A stretch of DNA of 39,838 nt, from assembly GCA_031253625.1 (NCBI GenBank), contig JAIRVZ010000004.1:1-39838 (forward strand). Direction: 5' to 3'. How positions within the stretch are numbered: the first letter of the stretch is position 1; each line of letters starts with the position of its first letter. Made by a program: the position numbers and the translations under genes. The notes below the pieces were generated by a model, which was not told the origin of the DNA, searched no databases, and saw nothing but the letters and a program-made list of their open reading frames with translations. This DNA comes from Dysgonamonadaceae bacterium (GTDB lineage Bacteria; Bacteroidota; Bacteroidia; Bacteroidales; Azobacteroidaceae). Below are positions 7,853-15,847 of the stretch, in pieces.

Positions 7853-8743
7853 ATGAAAACAAAATTATCTACCAAAGAAGATTACATCCAGCGAATCAAT
7901 AAGGTTGTCGAATATATCAACAATCACTTAAACGAAGAAATGGATTTAAGGCGATTGGCAGAAATTTCCAATTTTTCCGAATTTCATTTTCATCGTATTT
8001 TCAAGGCATTCCGGCACGAAACATTATCGGCTTATGTTATCCGTACCCGTATAGAAACAGCTGCATTATTACTTAGTTATTCCGAGTTGCCAGTAGAAAC
8101 TATTGCCTGCAACGTGGGTTATGAAATCCCATCGTCGTTTTCAAAATCGTTCAAGCAGTTTTACGGCATATCACCAACAGAATACAGAAATAACAAAAAC
8201 AAAGAGAACTATGTTGCAATAAAACAAGAAGTATTGAATCCGGAAATAACATCCGGCATTAGCCAAATAAAATTGAAAGTACCCAAATTGATTGAACTTG
8301 AAAGCAAAACGGTAATTTACATTCATTTCACAGGAGCATATAAAAATTTGGATTTCCCAGAAACTTTCGCCAAATTGTGGAATTTTGTTAAGGAACACAA
8401 ATTGTTTTCGGCAGGCATTGAACATCTCGGTGTTTACTATGATGACCCACATGTAACGGAAAGCGGCAAATTACGTTCTGATATTTGTTTGGCCATTCAC
8501 AAATCAGCTCAGTCACAAGGGGAAATAAGAGTAAAAGAAATTTCGGGTGGTAAATATGCTGTATTTTCCTATCAAGGTCCTTATAGCAATTTCGGACTTG
8601 TTTACGATGCCATTTTTGCAGAATGGTTACCCACAAGCGGATATGAATTACGCAATCTTCCGATATTCGAAAAATATTGTAATGACCCTTCAAGAACCGA
8701 ACCTGAAAAACTGAAAACAGAGATTTATATCCCTATACAATGA
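7853..8743 (+). CDS. AraC-family regulator with C-terminal GyrI-like effector domain
   Basis: A 296-residue transcription factor of the Rob/multidrug-sensing layout. Residues ~10-110 are a double HTH AraC domain (LNEEMDLRRLAEISNFSEFH, then ETIACNVGYEIPSSFSKSFK and the typical closing GISPTEYR). Residues ~145-296 are a GyrI-like/AraC effector-binding domain (HLGVYYDDP, KLRSDICLAI, GGKYAVFSYQGPY, IFEKYCNDP, EIYIPIQ). Such proteins bind a small hydrophobic or cationic ligand and then activate nearby genes. It is the first gene of a co-directional set of three in which every protein carries this same fold, so self-regulation of the operon is likely but inferred. Confidence 0.9.
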   Translation: MKTKLSTKEDYIQRINKVVEYINNHLNEEMDLRRLAEISNFSEFHFHRIFKAFRHETLSAYVIRTRIETAALLLSYSELPVETIACNVGYEIPSSFSKSFKQFYGISPTEYRNNKNKENYVAIKQEVLNPEITSGISQIKLKVPKLIELESKTVIYIHFTGAYKNLDFPETFAKLWNFVKEHKLFSAGIEHLGVYYDDPHVTESGKLRSDICLAIHKSAQSQGEIRVKEISGGKYAVFSYQGPYSNFGLVYDAIFAEWLPTSGYELRNLPIFEKYCNDPSRTEPEKLKTEIYIPIQ

Positions 8744-8772
8744 GAGAATATAAACATTGAAAAATAAAAATT

Positions 8773-9318
8773 ATGAATACTTTAAAAATTATTTTAGTAA
8801 TTGTTATCGTTCTTATCATCCTTGTAGTGATTGTTTATGCTTATTACGGTGGTTTCAAAACCATTACATTCAGAGTAGAAGAACAAGGTGGTGAAACAAT
8901 TGTGTATGAAGAAATGATTGGCGATTACAGCCAAACACCCAAAGTGCAAGACAAAGTATATCACGCACTTTTAAATGACGAGAAGATTGAAACCACCAAA
9001 GGATTTGGCATTTACTATGACAATCCGAAAGAGGTGGAAAAAAGTAAATTGCGGTCTGAAATCGGCTGTATTGTTGAAGGCTTAGACAGTACCGCAATTG
9101 CAAAACTTACCGAAAAATACAAGGTAAAAACCTTGCCCAAGAGCAACTGTATTGTTACGGAATTTCCATACAAGGGCGTTGTATCTGTTTTCATTGGTAT
9201 TATGAAAGTATATCCTGCTTTTGAAAAGTATTGTAAGCAACATGGATTGAGCAATAGTCCCATGATAGAAATCTATGATATCCCAAACAAAAAGATTATT
9301 TACCGAAAAGAAAAATAA
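8773..9318 (+). CDS. Membrane-anchored GyrI-like protein resembling TEX264
   Basis: A 181-residue protein with one very hydrophobic N-terminal segment (residues ~5-25) followed by a single GyrI-like domain (~30-175). The short N-terminus and following YYGGFK suggest a membrane anchor with the domain attached, with no signal-peptidase or lipobox site evident. Recognisable blocks: GIYYDNPKEVEKSKLRSEIG, VKTLPKS, TEFPYKG, VYPAFEKYC, MIEIYD. The same blocks in the same order (YYDNP, FPY, HPA, EIY) and the same TM-plus-GyrI layout occur in animal TEX264 as I remember it. It also shares YYD[DN]P and KLRS[DE]I with the regulator upstream. Function unknown; 29 bp behind the regulator and 6 bp before the next gene. 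Confidence 0.8.
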   Translation: MNTLKIILVIVIVLIILVVIVYAYYGGFKTITFRVEEQGGETIVYEEMIGDYSQTPKVQDKVYHALLNDEKIETTKGFGIYYDNPKEVEKSKLRSEIGCIVEGLDSTAIAKLTEKYKVKTLPKSNCIVTEFPYKGVVSVFIGIMKVYPAFEKYCKQHGLSNSPMIEIYDIPNKKIIYRKEK

Positions 9319-9324
9319 AATAAT

Positions 9325-9780
9325 ATGAACTACGAAAACATTACCATTAAAGGATTTTCAATTATCGGCATTGCCGTAAGAACAACAAATCAAAACGGCC
9401 AATCGCAAAAAGATATCGCCGAACTTTGGGGCAAATTTATGGGACAAGGCTTAATGACTCATATTCCCAACAAAGCAAGTTATGAAATTTACTGTGTGTA
9501 CACCGATTACGAAAGTGATTTCACCGGTGCATATACAACCATTTTAGGCTGCAAAGTAACATCGTTAGATGAAATACCGGAAAGTTTCGTTAGCAAAAAA
9601 ATCCCTGAAACGATATACAAACATTATAAAGCCGTTGGTGCATTGCCCGATTGTGTTGGGAAAGCTTGGGGTGAAATCTGGCAATCAGGTATCGACAGAA
9701 AGTATATTGCCGACTTTGACGTTTATGGTGAAAAATCTCAAAATCCGCAAAATGCCGAAGTAGATATTTTTATATCGTAA
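9325..9780 (+). CDS. GyrI-like/Cass2-type effector-binding protein
   Basis: A 151-residue stand-alone effector-binding domain without a DNA-binding part or signal peptide. It has the usual shape of the Cass2/AraC effector family: a first strand (GFSIIGIAVRT), IAELWGKFM, YEIYCVYTDYESDFTGAYTTILG in two pieces, a central turn (ESFVSKKIPE), AWGEIWQSG, and the closing ADFDVYGE...AEVDIFIS. Proteins like this bind or possibly modify small hydrophobic or cationic compounds in the cytoplasm. It follows the TEX264-like gene by 6 bp, so it is almost surely in the same transcript. Confidence 0.82.
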   Translation: MNYENITIKGFSIIGIAVRTTNQNGQSQKDIAELWGKFMGQGLMTHIPNKASYEIYCVYTDYESDFTGAYTTILGCKVTSLDEIPESFVSKKIPETIYKHYKAVGALPDCVGKAWGEIWQSGIDRKYIADFDVYGEKSQNPQNAEVDIFIS

Positions 9781-9822
9781 TTAGAGTCGTTGTATTTCAG
9801 AACGAGGCCGTTTTTTGCTTCC

Positions 9823-10707
9823 TTAATCTTCCGAATTAATGTGTTCTAAATTCTGTGGTTCTGCATGGATATATACTTCGCATCTTGGAATTTTCTGTTG
9901 AATATCCTTTTCCAAATGGTCGCAAAACGTGTGAATATCGGTAAAACTCATTGTCGGTTCTAAATGAATATTGAAAGAAACAAAAGTATCAGCTCCTGCT
10001 GTGCGTAATTTTAGATTGTGATATTTTTGAATTTCGGAGTGATTATCTAATATATCGATCACGCTCTCATAACTTTGAGCCGGCGCTTTGTCCAATAAAA
10101 TATCAAATGCTTTTTTGCCAAGTTTATAACAGACATAAAGAACAATAAGCGCTACGAAAAGTGCTGCAATCGGGTCGGCATAATAAAATCCGAATTGAGA
10201 GCAAATTAAACCTAATAAAACCACACAAGAACTCCAAATATCGGTAGAAAAATGAAGAGCGTCTGCTTCTAATGCCTGACTGTTGTGTTTTTTTGCCACA
10301 CGACTTAATGAACGGGAACGGGAAATATCAACGAAAATAGAAGTGATAATAATTATGTAAGCCCACACATTCACTTCAATTTCAAGGTTTTTAGTAACTA
10401 AGCGGTTTATCGCTTCGTAAATAATCCATCCGCAAGTAACTAAAAGCAATATAGTTTGAATTAATGCAGACATATTTTCTACTTTTCCATGTCCAAAATG
10501 GTGTTCTTTATCAGCCGGCTTGTCGGAAACACGCACCGAGAAATAAGTAACCACCGCAGCCACTAAATCCAAACACGAATGTAACGCCTCGGATAATAAA
10601 CCCAAACTTCCGGTAATAATACCGACAACAAATTTGGAACCTGTTAAAAATATTGCCGCTATTATTGAAAAAATAGCCACTCTTTTCTTTTCTTTAATTG
10701 TTTCCAT
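9823..10707 (-). CDS. Cation diffusion facilitator metal efflux transporter
   Basis: A 294-residue inner-membrane metal/proton antiporter with six predicted TM segments and a C-terminal cytoplasmic ferredoxin-like domain. TM2 carries HSCLD (in LLSEALHSCLDL) and TM5 carries HFSTD (in LEADALHFSTDIW), giving an H-D-H-D metal site; in the CDF family this set is usually linked to zinc preference, whereas E. coli YiiP has D-D-H-D. The DKEHHFGHGKVE loop between TM2 and TM3 is also typical. The gene is last in a marR-mntP-CDF operon; only 1 bp separates it from mntP. Zinc as substrate is inference from the site. Confidence 0.92.
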   Translation of the reverse strand: METIKEKKRVAIFSIIAAIFLTGSKFVVGIITGSLGLLSEALHSCLDLVAAVVTYFSVRVSDKPADKEHHFGHGKVENMSALIQTILLLVTCGWIIYEAINRLVTKNLEIEVNVWAYIIIITSIFVDISRSRSLSRVAKKHNSQALEADALHFSTDIWSSCVVLLGLICSQFGFYYADPIAALFVALIVLYVCYKLGKKAFDILLDKAPAQSYESVIDILDNHSEIQKYHNLKLRTAGADTFVSFNIHLEPTMSFTDIHTFCDHLEKDIQQKIPRCEVYIHAEPQNLEHINSED

Positions 10708-10708
10708 T

Positions 10709-11272
10709 TCAGTTCAAAAACAAATGTTCAATCAATATTTTTAATCCTAATATTACCAAAACAGCACCACCAATAAATTCTGCTTTTGATTTATATTTTG
10801 CACCGAAGATATTTCCGATTTTCACTCCGCAGATTGATACGCAAAAAGTTGTAAATCCTATTATTATGATTGCTGTGTAAATATTAACTCCTAAAAAAGC
10901 AAAAGCTATTCCGACCACCAGCGCATCGATACTTGTTGCTGTTGCCAATAACAACATTCTGGCAAAATGAAATGGGTTGCCTTTTTCTCTTTCTTCATCT
11001 TTTGAAAAACTGTCTTTTATCATTTTTCCACCGATAAAACCAAGAAGTATAAACGCAATCCAATGGTCTAAATCATGAATTTTATTGGCAAAATATACTC
11101 CTGCAAAAAATCCGATTAACGGCATAAGTGCTTGAAAAAAGCCAAAATATACTCCGGGAAGAAGAATTTCTTTTACTTTGGGTTTCTTTACCGACAAACC
11201 AAGTGTGATAGATACGGCAAATGCGTCCATTGATAAACCTACGGCAATAATAATAATTTCAAATAATCCCAT
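10709..11272 (-). CDS. mntP: MntP-family manganese efflux pump
   Basis: A 187-residue integral membrane protein with six predicted TM segments in two related halves. Each half begins with the family's small-residue/acidic motif: LSMDAFAVSITLGL near the N-terminus and TATSIDALVVGIAFAF in the middle, containing the conserved Asp residues. MntP (YebN) exports Mn2+ when cellular levels become toxic. In many bacteria mntP is controlled by MntR or by a yybP-ykoY riboswitch; neither is visible here. Instead it is the second gene behind a MarR-type regulator with a 1-bp gap, and a CDF pump follows. Confidence 0.93.
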   Translation of the reverse strand: MGLFEIIIIAVGLSMDAFAVSITLGLSVKKPKVKEILLPGVYFGFFQALMPLIGFFAGVYFANKIHDLDHWIAFILLGFIGGKMIKDSFSKDEEREKGNPFHFARMLLLATATSIDALVVGIAFAFLGVNIYTAIIIIGFTTFCVSICGVKIGNIFGAKYKSKAEFIGGAVLVILGLKILIEHLFLN

Positions 11273-11273
11273 A

Positions 11274-11696
11274 TTACTTCTTAGTTTCAGTAATTTTTCC
11301 CAGCAATTGAGAAAATAATTTTACTTCGTTTTTATCAAGTTTTCCTGCAATCAAGTTAATCATATAATCATGGGCGTAGTCGTGCCATTTGTTAATTTGT
11401 TCGCCTAATTCGGTCAAATGCAAATGTGAACTTCTCTTGTCGATATCCGAATGTACTTTTCGGACAAAACCTTTGGAAATCAAACGATCAACGACAATGG
11501 TTACGGAAGGTTTTGTTAATCCCATAACAGAAGCTAATTCTGTAATTGTCGGATTAACCAGTTCACCAATAATTTCAAGATAGTTGAGTTGAGTTGTGGT
11601 TAAGTCTTGCTTTTCACATTGTTCTTTGGCATTTTCTTCCGCAGCAGATATAAGCCGAGTGAATTTTACCATTTTTTCTTTCAAATCATTTTCCAT
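11274..11696 (-). CDS. MarR-family regulator, possible metal sensor
   Basis: A 140-residue winged-helix repressor. The HTH is PTITELASVMGLTKPSVTIV (about 53-72), the wing is DIDKRSSHLHLTELG. It leads a marR-mntP-CDF operon, and a palindrome covers its own promoter, so autoregulation is likely. Compared from memory with the zinc sensor AdcR, E21, C27 and the pair H-x3-H in KWHDYAHDY fall where AdcR has E24, C30, H108 and H112, while the H42 position appears to be Asn. This suggests, without proving, that it senses a divalent metal. AdcR represses uptake when metal is bound, so here the logic would need to be different for efflux genes. Confidence 0.88.
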   Translation of the reverse strand: MENDLKEKMVKFTRLISAAEENAKEQCEKQDLTTTQLNYLEIIGELVNPTITELASVMGLTKPSVTIVVDRLISKGFVRKVHSDIDKRSSHLHLTELGEQINKWHDYAHDYMINLIAGKLDKNEVKLFSQLLGKITETKK

Positions 11697-11716
11697 CCTG
11701 TTCTGTTTTTGCGCTG

Positions 11717-11748
11717 CAAATGTAGTTAGTTTGTTCTAACTAACAAAA
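11717..11748 (-). promoter_or_regulatory. Promoter and overlapping MarR-type operator of the efflux operon
   Basis: On the minus strand, TTTTG (11744-11748), a 19-bp spacer and TACATTTG (11717-11724) form a complete Bacteroidota promoter about 21 bp before the marR ATG. The spacer is almost filled by a palindrome with 7-bp arms, GTTAGTT/AACTAAC, around 6 bp (11725-11744). A repressor bound there would block the promoter, which makes it the best candidate operator for the MarR protein. Confidence 0.85.
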
Positions 11749-12480
11749 TAAAAATAAAAAAATATAGTTTTACATGAAGTCAAAATTCAACGATGCAATT
11801 TATTTCATTGTTATTAATATAATGTTAATAAATTGTGAATTATATTTTATAAAAAATAAAAAATACACTTGACAGATAAAACAATACCGTTACATGTAAC
11901 TCTTAATCAAAACCCAAAAATTATATCCTCTTTTTTCTCATAATTTATAAAGTCTTTTTCCAACATTTCTAACTGTACACTATGTAAAAAGTTTTTCACT
12001 TATTTACTTATGAGCATATTGTTAAAAAAATATACAATCTTCTATGTAACAAAATATTACAAATAAATAAATTGTTAATAAGCAAGATGTATTATCATTT
12101 TGTTTCTTAATAACTTAAAAAGCAAATTTTTTGAAGAAATTTTTTCAGTCTTATTAACATCCTATTATTATTATCATTTCTTATTTTAAAATTTTAAAAT
12201 AAATAATTATTACATGTTATTAAACTCAACAAATTTATTTCCAAAATTTATCCTATCTTTTAATTGTATACTTTAAATTATTTCTTGTATACAAAATTTA
12301 TTTTTTAAAATTTGTAACTATCTGATTTTTAATGTTTTAATTTTTACTATGTATACATTTTATTTGTCTTTGTATACACGTAAAATTTATTTTTTGGTTA
12401 TATTTTTGTTGTGTTTCTAATTTCATATAGAGAAGACATAAAGATTAATAAGTATTTAACCTCAACCCCGACCAAAATCC
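11749..12480. other. Very AT-rich non-coding region
   Basis: From the marR promoter to the hairpins in front of leuS there is no credible coding region on either strand. The sequence is visibly far richer in A and T than its surroundings. It holds a perfect 12-bp palindrome, GTTACATGTAAC (11889-11900), several scattered ATGTAA/TTACAT sites, and the phased TGTATACA sites listed separately. No standard DnaA box (TTATCCACA) was found, so an origin cannot be claimed. Confidence 0.7.
12265..12378. repeat. Four TGTATAC(A) sites in helical phase
   Basis: TGTATAC occurs at 12265, and the full palindrome TGTATACA at 12286, 12350 and 12371. Start-to-start distances are 21, 64 and 21 bp, that is about two, six and two helical turns, so all four face the same side of DNA. 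This spacing is what a set of protein-binding sites would show. The binding protein is unknown. Confidence 0.5.
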
Positions 12481-12493
12481 TTTATATATTTTT

Positions 12494-12604
12494 ACAACTT
12501 ATCTTCTGTGATAGACCATAAGTTGTTTTTTATTTGGTTGATTAAAGTTTTAGTTAAATGGTTTTAATTTTTCAGCTCATCTTCTGAGATAGAATGTGAG
12601 CTGA
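12494..12604 (+). ncRNA. Two homologous hairpins with conserved loop, upstream of leuS
   Basis: Hairpin 1 (12494-12526) has a 9-bp stem ACAACTTAT/ATAAGTTGT; hairpin 2 (12572-12604) has an 8-bp stem TCAGCTCA/TGAGCTGA. The stems are unrelated, but both loops contain ATCTTCTGnGATAGA, in which ATC and GAT can also pair. Each stem is followed by TTTTTATTT, like a terminator, and by a diverged TTAA-rich stretch, so the unit repeats about every 78 bp. They could be two small RNAs, one RNA with two hairpins, or terminators. They lie before the leuS promoter element, so they are probably not part of the leuS mRNA. Confidence 0.45.
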
Positions 12605-12643
12605 TTTTTATTTATGCTTAATCTTAGTTATAGATTAATTAAC

Positions 12644-12651
12644 TACCTTTG
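12644..12651 (+). promoter_or_regulatory. -7 element (TACCTTTG) of leuS
   Basis: TACCTTTG fits TAnnTTTG and lies 85 bp before the chosen leuS start. The leader it would give contains a perfect 14-bp tandem duplication (TCAATTTTCAACTT, 12701-12714 and 12715-12728) and, at 12672-12682, AATTGAAAATT, which can pair with either copy. Confidence 0.5.
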
Positions 12652-12700
12652 TGAGTTCAAATATAGTGGATAATTGAAAATTGTAGATAATATATTATTC

Positions 12701-12728
12701 TCAATTTTCAACTTTCAATTTTCAACTT
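12701..12728. repeat. 14-bp perfect tandem repeat in the leuS leader
   Basis: TCAATTTTCAACTT is present twice in a row. The upstream AATTGAAAATT (12672-12682) is complementary to part of each unit, so the leader can fold in two alternative ways. This may be a simple slippage product. Confidence 0.7.
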
Positions 12729-12736
12729 ATAAAATT

Positions 12737-15490
12737 ATGGAGTACAATTTCAACGAAATCGAGAAAAAGTGGCAAAAAAACTGGAAAGAAAACAAAATTT
12801 ATCAAGTAAAAGAAGATAAAAGTAGGCCTAAGTATTATGTGTTGGATATGTTTCCTTATCCTTCCGGAGCAGGATTGCATGTAGGACATCCATTAGGTTA
12901 TATTGCTTCTGATATTTATTCACGTTACAAACGACTCAAAGGTTTTAATGTACTTCATCCGATGGGTTATGATGCCTACGGACTTCCTGCCGAACAATAT
13001 GCTATTCAAACAGGACAACATCCTGCCATAACTACCATAAAAAATATTGAACGTTATCGTGAACAATTAGATAAAATAGGATTTAGTTTTGATTGGGACC
13101 GTGAAGTAAGAACTTGTGAACCTGATTATTATAAATGGACACAATGGGCATTTATTAAAATGTTTCATTCGTATTATTGTAATGATGCACAACAAGCTCG
13201 TCCGATTGAAGAATTAATTGATGTTTTTAAAATTCAAGGAACAAAAGATTTAAATATTGCTCGCAGTGAAGAATTAAGTTTTACCGCAGAAGAATGGAAT
13301 GCTAAATCTGAAAAAGAGCAACAAGAAATATTATTGAATTACCGTATTGCTTATTTAGCTGATACAATGGTAAACTGGTGTCCTGCTTTAGGAACAGTAT
13401 TGGCTAATGATGAAGTAAGCGAAGGTGTTTCTATTCGTGGTGGTCATACTGTTGAGCAACGTTTGATGCGTCAATGGTGTTTGCGTGTTTCTGCTTATGC
13501 TCAACGTTTATTAGACGGATTGGATACAATAGATTGGACGGAATCTTTGAAAGAAACTCAAAAGAATTGGATAGGTCGCTCGGAAGGAGCCGAAATGAAT
13601 TTCAAGATAAAGAATTCCGATGTTGAGTTTACTGTATTTACAACTCGTGCCGATACCATTTTTGGAGTTACTTTTATGGTGTTAGCTCCCGAATCGGATT
13701 ATGTTTGTCAAGTTGTTACCGAAGAACAAAAATCGGAAGTTAAAGCATATTTAGAGGTTGTAAAACGTCGTACCGAACGCGAACGCATGTCTGATAGAAA
13801 AGTTACCGGAGTTTTTACAGGTTCGTATGCTATTAATCCTTTCAATGGAAAAGAAATTCCTATTTGGATTTCCGATTATGTGTTAGCAGGTTATGGAACA
13901 GGAGCTATTATGGCTGTTCCCGGACATGATAGTCGCGACTATGCTTTTGCCAAATATTTTAATTTACCCATTATTCCTTTGATTCAAGGTTGTGATATTT
14001 CGGAAGAAAGTTTCGATGCTAAAGAAGGAATCATGATGAATTCTGATTTTCTGAACGGATTAATAGTAAAAGAAGCTATTGAGAAAACAAAACAATATAT
14101 AGTAGAAAAAGGACTGGGTAAAGTAAAAGTTAATTATCGTTTACGTGATGCTATTTTCAGTCGTCAGCGTTATTGGGGCGAACCGTTTCCTATTTATTAT
14201 AAAGATGGAATGCCTTATACAGTCGATGAAAAAGATTTACCGATAGAATTACCCGAAGTAGATAAGTTTTTGCCTACAGAGAAAGGGGAACCGCCTTTAG
14301 GACGTGCAAAAAATTGGACTTATAATGGTTATCCGTTAGAATTGAATACAATGCCCGGTTTTGCCGGTTCTTCGGCCTATTATATTCGTTATGAAGATTC
14401 ACATGACAATGATGCTTTAGTAGATAAAGATATTAACGGATATTGGCGAAACGTTGATTTATATATAGGTGGAACGGAACATGCTACCGGACACTTGGTT
14501 TATAGCCGTTTTTGGAATAAATTTCTTTTTGATTTAGGTGTTGTTTGTGAAGAAGAACCTTTCAAGAAACTGATTAACCAAGGAATGATTCAAGGGCGTT
14601 CGAATTTTGTTTACAGAATTAAGAATACTAATACTTTTGTTTCTTATCATTTGAAAGACCAATATGATGTTACTCCTATTCATGTGGATGTGAATATGGT
14701 TTCAAATGATATGTTGGATATTGAAGCATTTAAGAATTGGAATCCTGAATATAAAACAGCTGAATTTGTTCTTGAAGATGGAAAATATATCTGTGGTTGG
14801 GCTGTTGAAAAGATGTCAAAATCAATGTTCAATGTAGTTAACCCTGATGTGATTGTTGAAAAATATGGAGCTGATACATTGCGTTTATATGAAATGTTTC
14901 TCGGCCCATTAGAACAATCCAAACCTTGGGATACAAACGGGATTGATGGTGTTCATCGTTTCTTGCGTAAATTATGGAATTTATTCTATAAAGAAGATAA
15001 GTTGTCTGTCAGCGAAGAACAACCTACAGCCGAAGAATTAAAATCATTACATAAATTGATTAAGAAAGTAACTTATGATATTGAGAATTTCTCATTTAAT
15101 ACTTCTGTAGCTGCATTTATGATTTGTGTTAATGAATTAACCGCTTTGAAATGTAATAAAAAAGCAATTTTGAGTGATTTAATCATAGTTCTTGCTCCGT
15201 TTGCACCACATATTGCCGAAGAACTTTGGCATGCTTTAGGAAATACTACAACTGTTTGTGATGCCAAATTTCCTGAATATAACGAAGCTTATTTAGTTGA
15301 AGATATTGTAAAATATACTGTTTCTTTCAATGGAAAAGCCCGTTATTTATTAGATTTTCCGGCTGATACTTCTTTAGATGAGGTTGAAAAAGTAGTATTG
15401 GCTCACGAAAATTCTGTAAAATGGTTGGAAGGGAAAGCTCCCAAAAAAGTAATTGTTGTTAAAGGAAAAATAGTTAATGTTGTAATATAA
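12737..15490 (+). CDS. leuS: Leucyl-tRNA synthetase
   Basis: Class I synthetase that charges tRNA-Leu, with editing. The start at 12737 ([13 protein letters not shown]) is chosen because it matches the family N-terminus; the frame is open for 21 more codons upstream, but these are made of the AT-rich repeat. The 917 residues show the HIGH motif as HVGH (48-51), the CP1 editing domain ([35 protein letters not shown]), the second active-site region ([14 protein letters not shown]) and KMSKS at 692-696, then the anticodon-binding domain ([14 protein letters not shown]). A ~70-residue stretch before [16 protein letters not shown] to KYICGWAVE, is long, as in other Bacteroidota LeuRS. Monocistronic; followed at once by an inverted repeat. 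Confidence 0.97.
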   Translation: MEYNFNEIEKKWQKNWKENKIYQVKEDKSRPKYYVLDMFPYPSGAGLHVGHPLGYIASDIYSRYKRLKGFNVLHPMGYDAYGLPAEQYAIQTGQHPAITTIKNIERYREQLDKIGFSFDWDREVRTCEPDYYKWTQWAFIKMFHSYYCNDAQQARPIEELIDVFKIQGTKDLNIARSEELSFTAEEWNAKSEKEQQEILLNYRIAYLADTMVNWCPALGTVLANDEVSEGVSIRGGHTVEQRLMRQWCLRVSAYAQRLLDGLDTIDWTESLKETQKNWIGRSEGAEMNFKIKNSDVEFTVFTTRADTIFGVTFMVLAPESDYVCQVVTEEQKSEVKAYLEVVKRRTERERMSDRKVTGVFTGSYAINPFNGKEIPIWISDYVLAGYGTGAIMAVPGHDSRDYAFAKYFNLPIIPLIQGCDISEESFDAKEGIMMNSDFLNGLIVKEAIEKTKQYIVEKGLGKVKVNYRLRDAIFSRQRYWGEPFPIYYKDGMPYTVDEKDLPIELPEVDKFLPTEKGEPPLGRAKNWTYNGYPLELNTMPGFAGSSAYYIRYEDSHDNDALVDKDINGYWRNVDLYIGGTEHATGHLVYSRFWNKFLFDLGVVCEEEPFKKLINQGMIQGRSNFVYRIKNTNTFVSYHLKDQYDVTPIHVDVNMVSNDMLDIEAFKNWNPEYKTAEFVLEDGKYICGWAVEKMSKSMFNVVNPDVIVEKYGADTLRLYEMFLGPLEQSKPWDTNGIDGVHRFLRKLWNLFYKEDKLSVSEEQPTAEELKSLHKLIKKVTYDIENFSFNTSVAAFMICVNELTALKCNKKAILSDLIIVLAPFAPHIAEELWHALGNTTTVCDAKFPEYNEAYLVEDIVKYTVSFNGKARYLLDFPADTSLDEVEKVVLAHENSVKWLEGKAPKKVIVVKGKIVNVVI

Positions 15491-15560
15491 ACCCCTAAAT
15501 CCCCTAAAGGGGACTTTGGCCTTTGCTCACTTAAAAGTCCCCGTTAGGGGATTTAAGGGT
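15491..15560. repeat. Dispersed inverted repeat, copy A (after leuS)
   Basis: Arms built on CCCCTAAATCCCCTAAAGGG and its complement (15491-15516 and 15533-15560) begin directly after the leuS stop codon. The loop is short (about 16 nt) compared with copies B and C. It can form a strong hairpin and probably ends the leuS transcript. Confidence 0.9.
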
Positions 15561-15603
15561 AAAATAATTATAAAAACAGTTTACATTTAACGAAACTTTT
15601 TTC

Positions 15604-15611
15604 TATCTTTG
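15604..15611 (+). promoter_or_regulatory. -7 element (TATCTTTG) of the decayed toxin-antitoxin operon
   Basis: TATCTTTG lies 22 bp before the toxin ATG, with a TTTAC sequence near 15580 at about the right distance for a -33 element. It is the only clear promoter before DUF3822 and rsmD. Confidence 0.65.
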
Positions 15612-15633
15612 TGCCAATTAATAATAACCAAAA

Positions 15634-15844
15634 ATGAATAAACGTTTTAAAATTGTTCTTTTAGACGAAGTATTTGATTTTTTGCAAAGTTTGGAACATA
15701 GTCACTATGAAAAAATACTTTACAATGGTAATTTCCACTCATGGATTTATCAAAAAACGTAGTAAAGTTCCTGAACAAGAAATTAAAAAGGCTCTTCAAA
15801 TCAAGAGCAAGTATTTTGAAGACAAACAAACAAATAATAAATAA
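15634..15844 (+). pseudogene. Remnant of a RelE/HigB-type (Gp49-like) toxin
   Basis: The first ~30 codons read MNKRFKIVLLDEVFDFLQSL and on to YEKILYN, the normal start of Bacteroidota HigB-like toxins. The normal end, VISTHGFIKKRSKVP followed by KYFEDK, is present in another frame from 15725 to the stop at 15842-15844. The central ~45 residues, including the catalytic core of the family, are absent. One internal deletion that also shifted the frame explains this; the first frame now stops at TAG about 42 codons in. No active toxin can be made. The antitoxin gene starts 3 bp after the second frame's stop, keeping the toxin-first order of HigBA operons. Confidence 0.85.
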
Positions 15845-15847
15845 AAA

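Noticed and set aside
10708..11700. yybP-ykoY manganese riboswitch before mntP
   Set aside because: marR and mntP are 1 bp apart and the operon leader is only ~14 nt, so there is no room for it.
11749..12640. Chromosome origin (oriC) in the AT-rich gap
   Set aside because: No TTATCCACA-type DnaA boxes were found and dnaA is not near; AT richness alone is not enough.
12480..12736. T-box or leader-peptide control of leuS
   Set aside because: T-boxes are not typical of Bacteroidota, no T-box motif is seen, and the hairpins precede the likely leuS promoter. No Leu-rich leader peptide was recognised.
12674..12736. Longer leuS product starting at 12674
   Set aside because: The extra 21 residues are coded by the AT-rich tandem repeat and are not part of Leu[15 protein letters not shown] is the family start.
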